From Candidatus Aciduliprofundum sp. (GTDB taxonomy: Archaea > Thermoplasmatota > Thermoplasmata > Thermoplasmatales > Aciduliprofundaceae): a stretch of DNA of 9,188 nt. A program made the position numbers and the translations under genes. The stretch covers positions 1-9,188 of the forward strand of contig WAKY01000091.1 of the NCBI GenBank assembly GCA_015523135.1, read 5' to 3'. The notes under the pieces were generated by a model, which did no database searches, had not been told where the DNA came from, and was given only the letters and a program-made list of their open reading frames with translations. Positions 4,566 through 9,188 of the stretch are shown here, in pieces (the first letter of the stretch is position 1; each line of letters opens with the position of its first letter).

Positions 4566-5507
4566 TCAACTTGTAACCATCTTTATTGCTTTTCCAACTT
4601 GCTTTGCTACATATCTTTTTACACGCTTGTACAATTTATCCTTCATTTCCTCGTCATAATCACCAGAGCTAAGAATCGCAGCATACAAGAATTCAGTCAT
4701 TTCCTCTCCCAATTTGATTGTCTCTTCTTTATTATTTGCTGCATACATTTCATCGAGCATTACCTGCAACTCGTTAAATTCTTCATCGGTAATTCCTCTT
4801 CTCATTCCGAGCTCTTCCTCAGGGTATCCCTGCATAAAATGTGTGTAAATGATTTCATCATCTCCCCTTCTTCTCGGTTCTCTTTTCTTTATCCTATCCT
4901 TGAACAATTCTTCGTGCATATCGTATCTTAATTTGAATATTCTATTTCCATCAAGGGATTTCAAAACTAAACCCTCAATGCATTCATTATCCGGCGAGCT
5001 CTTTTGCATCCAGTTTAGGACCTCATGCAGGTTGTGGAATTTTCCTGCCGAGCCGGTATAGTTGAATCCATATTTCTCTATCAACTCCAATTTCTCTTTG
5101 TATCCCAAAAATCTCTGCTCTTCCTCTCTATTTAAATCCATTATATCGAAGATCAAGTAATCAAGCTCAACGCTTTTGCACCTCGCCATCGTTTTCTTTC
5201 CTATAACTTCTCCACATAATACAAGAGCGGGATTTTCATCAAAGAATATTCTCAACTTATCTCCGTAAAAATCAACAATCAAATCTCTTGTTTTATCGTC
5301 CGGTCTGCCTCCACGAAGCAGTGATACTATTTCTCCATCAAATCGCAGGGTTCTTACATTGTAGCCATCCCATTTAAATTCGCCTACCATCTCCGTATTG
5401 AATTTTTCCATAGGGTGTATCAGCTTGGGATACGGTGGAACAATTAGAGCTCTTTCTCCTATAACAAGCTTTACACGACCTCTACCCGACATTATTGAGT
5501 ATTTCAT
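4566..5507 (-). CDS. ATP-dependent RNA ligase (Pab1020 / Rnl3 type)
   Basis: A 313-residue protein with the nucleotidyltransferase motifs of archaeal RNA ligases. Motif I is KWDGYNVR with adenylated Lys45; then LLRGGRP (63-69), LCGEVIG (97-103) for motif III, DYLIFDIMD (116-124) for IIIa, EGLVLKS (178-184) for motif IV and FKLRY (191-195) for motif V. A helical C-terminal region (about 215-313) matches the dimerisation domain of this family. Such enzymes seal or circularise RNA through a protein-AMP intermediate. It is shorter than Pab1020, with about 44 residues before the catalytic lysine where I recall roughly 95, so the N-terminal domain is reduced. Catalytic motifs are intact. The ATG at 5507 follows GGTGATTAT and lies 11 bp after the retropepsin stop, so it is the third gene of that operon. 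An RNA repair or processing role is likely; substrates are unknown. Confidence 0.9.
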   Translation of the reverse strand: MKYSIMSGRGRVKLVIGERALIVPPYPKLIHPMEKFNTEMVGEFKWDGYNVRTLRFDGEIVSLLRGGRPDDKTRDLIVDFYGDKLRIFFDENPALVLCGEVIGKKTMARCKSVELDYLIFDIMDLNREEEQRFLGYKEKLELIEKYGFNYTGSAGKFHNLHEVLNWMQKSSPDNECIEGLVLKSLDGNRIFKLRYDMHEELFKDRIKKREPRRRGDDEIIYTHFMQGYPEEELGMRRGITDEEFNELQVMLDEMYAANNKEETIKLGEEMTEFLYAAILSSGDYDEEMKDKLYKRVKRYVAKQVGKAIKMVTS

Positions 5508-5518
5508 ATAATCACCAA

Positions 5519-5926
5519 TTATCCCACCGGCTCAAAAATTATCTTTCCTTCTTTTTCCTTAAATGTGATGTTGAACTTGTCAAATATGTCTAAACGGCCA
5601 AGCAATGGTGGGGCATCTTCTATCAATGCCCATGCAACTCTTGGCTCTAATTCTACATCCCCTATTCTCATCTTGACCTTGGTAAGTATTGTAGGCACAC
5701 CCTTTCCTGTCACTCCTTGAAACGATACCAAATTTTCTTCCTTCATCTCAAACCCAAGATATCTTCCCACGCTATAAGGTATTATAGTTATGTCTGCACC
5801 AGAATCTATGAAAGCTTCATACTTTATCCATCTACCTTTTCTAGTTTGAAGGTGGATGTCAGCTATTGGTCTATATATCTCTCCAAGTACTTTTGATTTC
5901 ATCTTGCGGTAGTGAAAAGTTACCAT
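5519..5926 (-). CDS. Retropepsin-like (clan AA) aspartic protease, copy 2
   Basis: A 135-residue homologue of the protease at 1241-837. It keeps the catalytic DSGAD at 41-45, the flanking GRWI and IYRPIAD, and PPLLGRLDIFDKF at 106-118. From residue 83 on it differs from copy 1 at three positions out of 52, while residues 48-82 (between the catalytic loop and the C-terminal half) are largely different. That patchwork suggests gene conversion, or selection for different substrate specificity in the flap region. As a retropepsin it would need to dimerise; homo- or hetero-dimers with copy 1 are possible. Its RBS (GAGGTG) overlaps the stop of the DUF5678-like gene 9 nt upstream. Unlike copy 1, it is followed at 11 bp by an RNA ligase gene in the same operon. 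Confidence 0.85.
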   Translation of the reverse strand: MVTFHYRKMKSKVLGEIYRPIADIHLQTRKGRWIKYEAFIDSGADITIIPYSVGRYLGFEMKEENLVSFQGVTGKGVPTILTKVKMRIGDVELEPRVAWALIEDAPPLLGRLDIFDKFNITFKEKEGKIIFEPVG

Positions 5927-5935
5927 TTACACACC

Positions 5936-6145
5936 TCATAAAACTAGAATATCATCAGTTGGAACTTTTGCAAGGGTTATCTCCTTATTTGGGTATTTTT
6001 TCTCTGCCTCTCTCATCACAATATCTGCTCTATCTCCACTGGCCACTACCTTGCCATCCACTATCGCAATCCACTTCCCAGCGTATTCGCTCAAATCCGC
6101 ATTTATGTAGAACTCATAGTTCTTGTCCTTGATCTTCTCGCTCAT
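5936..6145 (-). CDS. DUF5678-like small protein, copy 2
   Basis: A 69-residue homologue of the protein at 1466-1251. It shares KDKNYEFYIN and the run YAGKWIAIVDGKVVASGDRA exactly, and diverges in the C-terminal third (IVMREAEKKYPNKEITLAKV versus EVGKEAERKYPNKKIALVKI). It heads a three-gene minus-strand unit with a retropepsin-like protease and an RNA ligase. The promoter is the same 16-nt box at the same distance as copy 1, again predicting a leaderless mRNA. Function is unknown; persistent pairing with the protease in both copies implies they act together. Confidence 0.85.
   Translation of the reverse strand: MSEKIKDKNYEFYINADLSEYAGKWIAIVDGKVVASGDRADIVMREAEKKYPNKEITLAKVPTDDILVL
6030..6079. 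repeat. 50-nt perfect direct repeat, copy 2 (inside DUF5678 gene)
   Basis: Identical over 50 bases, in the same orientation, to 1345-1394, 4685 bp away. The identity ends abruptly at single mismatches on both sides and continues as a diverged homologous gene. Confidence 0.9.
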
Positions 6146-6166
6146 TGTTTATACATCCCCCCAACC

Positions 6167-6182
6167 TATTTTAAACTTTTCT
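6167..6182 (-). promoter_or_regulatory. BRE/TATA promoter of the DUF5678-retropepsin-RNA ligase operon
   Basis: The minus strand reads AGAAAAGTTTAAAATA, identical to 1488-1503 and likewise ending 22 bp before the start codon at 6145. The bases between box and ATG differ between copies, so the box itself is conserved. Predicted initiation falls at the ATG (leaderless). Confidence 0.75.
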
Positions 6183-6268
6183 ACTCATATCCATACCTCT
6201 AAGTTCAAAACATATTTTAAATTTGTAGAAATGAATCAAATGAAGAGAGCGATCGCTAATTTCCCTCA

Positions 6269-6877
6269 TTATATCAATTTCTTAAGGAGCTCCTCTTTCT
6301 TCCTCTCATAATCTTCCTCTGTGATCAATCCTTCATCTTTTAGCTCTTTTAACTTCTGCAACTGCACCTTTATATCCTTATCCTGTTCAATACTCTTATT
6401 CTGCATTTGTTGAGCCTGCACAGGTTGCTGTGGTGCCGGTGGTGGTTGAGAGTAATGAGGAGGTGACTGCGGATGTGGATAATAACTACTTTCACTTACT
6501 GGTGGCGGTGGAGGCACTATTACTGGTTTTTTTTCGGGTTTTTTCCAGGTTAAAGCTAGTATACCACCTATTAGGAGCAATATAAAAGACAGTAACCCCC
6601 CAACAGAGAAAAAAGCAGCAATTATTGCTAGAGCACCTCCAGTTCGTGCCTTCTCAGGATTTCTCATTAAAGCAGCACCGATAAATCCCAAAAGAGCTCC
6701 TAGTAAACTTATTATTACACATAGAGCACCTATAGCACCCAGTGCCGGTATAGGTAATATTGACGATAATTCCATGATCCCTGCACCAAGCATTAGTGGA
6801 ATTATCCCCGCTAATAAAGCAAAGATAGCTCCGATAAGAGTTATTGCAAAGGCCCCTGCAGGATACTCCTCTGCCAT
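6269..6877 (-). CDS. Membrane protein with C-terminal SHOCT domain
   Basis: A 202-residue protein. The N-terminal part has three or four hydrophobic segments, rich in Gly, Ala, Leu and Ile (about 10-33, 44-70 and 80-110, the last long enough for two passes). A proline- and glutamine-rich linker follows (about 113-157, with PPPPP), then a C-terminal SHOCT domain (about 172-201, LKELKDEGLITEEDYERKKE plus ELL). SHOCT modules are short helical hairpins found at the ends of many proteins and thought to mediate oligomerisation; the membrane part resembles small uncharacterised four-pass proteins. The ATG at 6877 has GGTGATAAA directly before it. It is a monocistronic-looking gene 123 bp downstream of the next operon's start region, in the same orientation. 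No enzymatic motif is visible; a membrane-organising or stress role is only a guess. Confidence 0.8.
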   Translation of the reverse strand: MAEEYPAGAFAITLIGAIFALLAGIIPLMLGAGIMELSSILPIPALGAIGALCVIISLLGALLGFIGAALMRNPEKARTGGALAIIAAFFSVGGLLSFILLLIGGILALTWKKPEKKPVIVPPPPPVSESSYYPHPQSPPHYSQPPPAPQQPVQAQQMQNKSIEQDKDIKVQLQKLKELKDEGLITEEDYERKKEELLKKLI

Positions 6878-6978
6878 TTTATCACCAACATAAAGATATA
6901 ATTTTATAGCTATTAAAGTTTGTGATTATAAATAACCGTTCTCTTTATTATCATACCTTAGATAAATAGGTGATATAT

Positions 6979-7548
6979 TTATCCATCCAACCACGATATG
7001 AGCTCAACAAGCTCTCCAATATCTTCTATCCTATAATCTCCCTTATCCATTCTCACACCCACTGTTATGCATCCTGCTCTCTTGCCTGCCATAATATCGT
7101 AGTCGTAATCTCCCACCACCATGCATTCTTCTTTCTCCACCCCAAACTTCTCAAGCAAGTATCTCACAGCCTCATCGCTGGGCTTGGGCTCAAACTCATC
7201 CTCTCTGGTTATTATTGCATCAAACTCTTTTGCATAATCTCCAAGTGCAATCATCGTGGCCTCTCTGCAGTTTCTAGTTAGCACGGCCTTCTTTATTCCT
7301 CTCTTCTCCAAATAATCTAAAACTGCGGGCAAATCTTTTACAATCTTTGCCTTCTTTGCCCTTCTTATCTCCTCTCTTTTGAGAAGCTTCAAATACTCCT
7401 CACCCTTGGCTTTCAAAAACTCGTAAAGGTGCCTAGGCGCTTCCTCTATGCCCATCTCTCCAAAAATTCTTTCACGCATCTCTGAGAAAGGAATGGTGTT
7501 CTCAACGATAGTATCGTCAAGATCGAAGATCACAAGCTTTATTGCCAC
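6979..7548 (-). CDS. HAD-superfamily hydrolase (phosphoglycolate phosphatase-like)
   Basis: A 189-residue protein with all HAD motifs. Motif I is DLDDT at 9-13 (nucleophile D9, acid D11), motif II is VLTRN with T91, motif III is K122 in EPKPS, and motif IV is GDYDYDI at 146-152 (D147, D151). A small helical cap lies between motifs I and II (about 15-75), giving a subfamily-IA layout as in phosphoglycolate or pyrophosphate phosphatases. Mg2+-dependent phosphomonoester hydrolysis is expected; the substrate cannot be read from sequence. The start is the GTG at 7548, directly before AIKLVIFDLDD, which leaves the normal short N-terminus. No Shine-Dalgarno is seen, and a TTAAATTAT about 26 bp upstream could give a leaderless mRNA. 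It is transcribed divergently from the small gene at 7670. Confidence 0.9.
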   Translation of the reverse strand: MAIKLVIFDLDDTIVENTIPFSEMRERIFGEMGIEEAPRHLYEFLKAKGEEYLKLLKREEIRRAKKAKIVKDLPAVLDYLEKRGIKKAVLTRNCREATMIALGDYAKEFDAIITREDEFEPKPSDEAVRYLLEKFGVEKEECMVVGDYDYDIMAGKRAGCITVGVRMDKGDYRIEDIGELVELISWLDG

Positions 7549-7623
7549 AGCAATGCCATATCATTTGATAATTTAACATTTTTGCAAAGTATCTTAATTT
7601 TATAAAATAATTTTTATAGCATA

Positions 7624-7633
7624 CTTTTAAATA
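7624..7633 (+). promoter_or_regulatory. TATA box for the 72-residue gene
   Basis: CTTTTAAATA lies 37-46 bp before the ATG at 7670, in a very AT-rich divergent intergenic region (7549-7669). Initiation would fall near 7655, leaving a leader of about 15 nt made up almost entirely of the RBS. Confidence 0.55.
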
Positions 7634-7669
7634 CTAGCACCGTAGTAGTAAATATGGGAGGTGAGAAAA

Positions 7670-7888
7670 ATGAAAACTGATAAAGAGAGAATAGCAGAGA
7701 TATTCGAGAAACTCTCGAAAGAAAATATAGATATGCATTCAGAGAAATTTCCGAGCATAGTCAGAGAACAGGGATTTGAGCATGTACGCACCGAAGAGAA
7801 TGGCGCATTCATCCTCCAAGATGTGCAAACTCGCAAATATCTCCGCATAAAGAGTAAAGAAGATTTTGAAGAAATAGAGAGACCTTAA
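7670..7888 (+). CDS. Hypothetical 72-residue protein
   Basis: The ATG at 7670 is chosen over the in-frame GTG at 7661 because GGAGGTGA (7657-7664) stands five bases before it and includes that GTG. The protein has a charged helical N-terminus (MKTDKERIAEIFEKLSKENI) and a C-terminal half with two likely strands and a turn (GAFILQDVQTRKYLRIKS). It is highly charged, with no signal peptide, cysteines or membrane segment. I do not recognise a family. A strong TATA box with a short leader and a near-ideal RBS suggests high expression. Its stop codon lies inside the first of two hairpins that separate it from the converging UDG gene. Confidence 0.75.
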   Translation: MKTDKERIAEIFEKLSKENIDMHSEKFPSIVREQGFEHVRTEENGAFILQDVQTRKYLRIKSKEDFEEIERP

Positions 7889-7923
7889 GTCATTTAAGGG
7901 GGGCTGAGCCAGCAACTCAACCC
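7883..7923 (+). terminator. Two hairpins between convergent genes, possible terminator or structured 3' UTR
   Basis: CCTTAA-GTCAT-TTAAGG (7883-7899) forms a 6-bp stem that includes the stop codon of the 72-residue gene. It is followed directly by GGGCTGAG-CCAGCAA-CTCAACCC (7901-7923), a 7-bp stem with one mismatch. No clear T-run follows, so a classical archaeal terminator is not evident. The GC-rich stem is unusual in this AT-rich sequence. Confidence 0.4.
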
Positions 7924-7942
7924 TCATCATAAGATATTGATT

Positions 7943-8692
7943 CTAACCATCACACAACTCTCTCAAAATTTTACCATCTGGAAGCATGCAATCCTCGTGA
8001 TACTCTCCTCGCTCTTCCATCTGATAACGGATGCAGCTTTCCCAATCACCTTTACAGTAAAGCTCGATCCATCTTCTATCTAATTTTCCCTCATTATAAT
8101 ATCGAACCATGGGGCAGCAGCACATCCATTTACAGTTATTTTTGAAAATTCCCAATTTTCTATAATGCTCTTCCAAAATTTCCCTCCTAGATTCATCATA
8201 AAGCAGGGTAGATGGATGCTCAAGAGGATAAATCTTGATTTCTCCCGTCCATATTAATTTTCCATAAACAGGGGAAGAATTAATATTATACTTTTGAAAA
8301 ATGTACCTTGTGGCAAAATATCCGAGAGGGACAAGTATCTCAGGATTTACAATCTCAATCTCTCTATTTAAGAAATAACCGCACGCGGAAATCTCTTCCT
8401 CTTTCGGCTTTCTGTAATTTGGAAGAAAGCACTTTATTAGATTTGTCATGTAAACTTCCTCTCTCTTCAACCCTGCAACATACAAAAGTTCATCCAATAC
8501 CTTTCCAGTAGGCCCAACAAACATTTTTCCCGTTTCATCCTCTTTCTCTCCAGGAGCTTGTGCTATGAGCATAAGCTTGGCATCTAAATTTCCCTCTCCC
8601 ACAACTACATTTTTTCTAGTTGCATGTAGCCCGCATCTTTCACATTTTCTTATCTCTTCGTTTAGCTCTTTCATCATCTTCTCTTTTGACAT
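7943..8692 (-). CDS. Family-4 uracil-DNA glycosylase with cysteine-rich C-terminal extension
   Basis: A 249-residue protein. Residues 1-182 are a family-4 UDG: Fe-S cysteines C17, C20, C88 and C104, the active-site segment AQAPGEKED (44-52), the loop GKMFVGPTGKVLDELL (55-70), TNLIKC and the HPST motif (159-162). These enzymes excise uracil from DNA to begin base excision repair of deaminated cytosine, which matters most at high temperature. In the usual motif GEAPG the Glu is replaced here by Gln45. After the core comes a roughly 65-residue tail with eight more cysteines (C187, C191-193, C213, C220, C235, C247) around YCKGDWESCIRYQMEERGE, resembling a small metal-binding domain found in other archaeal proteins. 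I choose the ATG at 8692 with GAGGTG six bases upstream; the GTG at 8701 is inside that RBS. It follows the NosD-like gene by 19 bp. Confidence 0.88.
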   Translation of the reverse strand: MSKEKMMKELNEEIRKCERCGLHATRKNVVVGEGNLDAKLMLIAQAPGEKEDETGKMFVGPTGKVLDELLYVAGLKREEVYMTNLIKCFLPNYRKPKEEEISACGYFLNREIEIVNPEILVPLGYFATRYIFQKYNINSSPVYGKLIWTGEIKIYPLEHPSTLLYDESRREILEEHYRKLGIFKNNCKWMCCCPMVRYYNEGKLDRRWIELYCKGDWESCIRYQMEERGEYHEDCMLPDGKILRELCDG

Positions 8693-8711
8693 ATTTGGCA
8701 CCTCTAGATTT

Positions 8712-9188
8712 TTATCTTCTCTTTTTGAAGTATATTGTTAAAAATAGAAAAATAATCAGAATTACAGCAATAGCTATAATATAAATATATGGAAACTCGC
8801 TATTTTCTTTGATATTACTAACAAAAGGATGCTTTAGAGGCTTGTAATCTGTATTATTAGCATCTATAACATATGGATAATCAACTATGCCATCATTGTT
8901 CTTATCGTTTGTATCGTTCTTATTAGCCCACCATTCCCAGTAATTTCCATACTTGCTATTATTCCAGTAATTACGATTGTTCTCGGGATGAGTGAACGGT
9001 GACAACCCCTCTGAGGTTACGCACACCAACTTTGAGAAATCTATATACCCGAGCATCGGACCTTTGTACGTGAAATTGTTGAGGTATATGCGATTACCAT
9101 AAGAATTAGAGAGCGAGAGATAACACACAGTTCCCCAATTTAAAGATATATTTAGAAAATCCTTTAGAAGAAGCGTGAAATTGTTTTC
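8712..9188 (-). CDS. NosD-like beta-helix surface protein, C-terminal part (5' end outside window)
   Basis: The minus-strand frame is open from the right edge (beginning ENNFTLLLKDFLNIS) to the TAA at 8714-8712, so the first part of the gene is missing; the in-frame GTG at 9128 is internal. Repeating units such as NNFT, SNSYGNRIYLNNF and then GNYWEWWANKNDTNDKNNDG, followed by IVDYPYVI and DYKPL, are the pattern of periplasmic copper-binding NosD-type right-handed beta-helix proteins. The C-terminus has one membrane segment (about FPYIYIIAIAVILIIFLFLT) and a basic KKRR end, so the protein is displayed outside the cell and anchored at its C-terminus. Archaeal members are cell-surface glycoproteins of uncertain ligand, and several N-x-[ST] sites (NNS, NDT, NNT) are visible. 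It is followed by the UDG gene 19 bp downstream and is probably co-transcribed with it. Confidence 0.85.
   Translation of the reverse strand, partial: ENNFTLLLKDFLNISLNWGTVCYLSLSNSYGNRIYLNNFTYKGPMLGYIDFSKLVCVTSEGLSPFTHPENNRNYWNNSKYGNYWEWWANKNDTNDKNNDGIVDYPYVIDANNTDYKPLKHPFVSNIKENSEFPYIYIIAIAVILIIFLFLTIYFKKRR

Noticed and set aside
4599..4931. Plus-strand ORF of 110 codons
   Set aside because: It is antisense to the RNA ligase, which has every catalytic motif intact.
6248..6257. 10-bp palindrome AGCGATCGCT
   Set aside because: It resembles the HIP1-type sequence of cyanobacteria but occurs once in the stretches I compared, downstream of no evident promoter; probably chance.
1..9188. CRISPR arrays, tRNA or rRNA genes
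   Set aside because: No regularly spaced repeats and no tRNA- or rRNA-like conserved segments were seen on either strand; a tRNA/rRNA covariance search was not possible here.

Overview
The window looks like accessory DNA from an AT-rich, probably thermophilic euryarchaeon. Several genes have TATA/BRE-like promoters about 30 bp upstream of the start, some apparently leaderless. Others have a close-set GGTGAT or GGAGGTGA ribosome binding site. The protein set fits archaea: an ATP-dependent RNA ligase of the Pab1020 type, a four-cysteine family-4 uracil-DNA glycosylase, DUF5678-like proteins, RelE-type toxin-antitoxin genes and a NosD-like surface protein with a C-terminal membrane anchor. A relative of Aciduliprofundum/Thermoplasmata is a reasonable guess, but the sequence alone does not prove it.

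Layout. Positions 1-464 (+) hold an unrecognised ORF that runs off the left edge. Positions 505-1973 (all -) hold a complete RelB/RelE pair, a DUF5678-like gene followed by a retropepsin-like protease gene, then an orphan Phd-like antitoxin overlapped by what looks like a truncated RelE toxin. Positions 1974-2429 contain no intact gene, but the minus strand carries frame-broken coding-like remnants. Positions 2294-4442 look like a small mobile or plasmid-derived unit: a 38-residue protein with a strong RBS, a ribbon-helix-helix/coiled-coil protein, an overlapping 76-residue protein, and converging on these a small HUH relaxase-like protein preceded by a 26-residue ORF. The unit is bracketed by two inward-facing diverged copies of one regulatory-looking sequence. 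Positions 4566-6145 (-) are a probable three-gene operon: a second DUF5678 gene, a second retropepsin gene and the RNA ligase. The rest (6269-9188) looks more like ordinary chromosome: a SHOCT-domain membrane protein, a HAD phosphatase, a small unrecognised protein, family-4 UDG with a cysteine-rich tail, and the 3' end of the NosD-like surface protein.

How the parts may fit. The DUF5678-retropepsin pair occurs twice in the same orientation with the same 9-nt gene spacing and the same 16-nt promoter core 22 bp before the start codon. The copies share a 50-nt perfect match and nearly identical protease C-termini. They are direct repeats about 4.7 kb apart and enclose the toxin-antitoxin pair, the relaxase unit and the RNA ligase, so recombination between them could excise or amplify this segment. 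The most novel-looking content is the repeated DUF5678/retropepsin module with an RNA ligase attached to one copy, and the compact RHH-plus-HUH unit with paired inward regulatory boxes. Functional links between them are inference.
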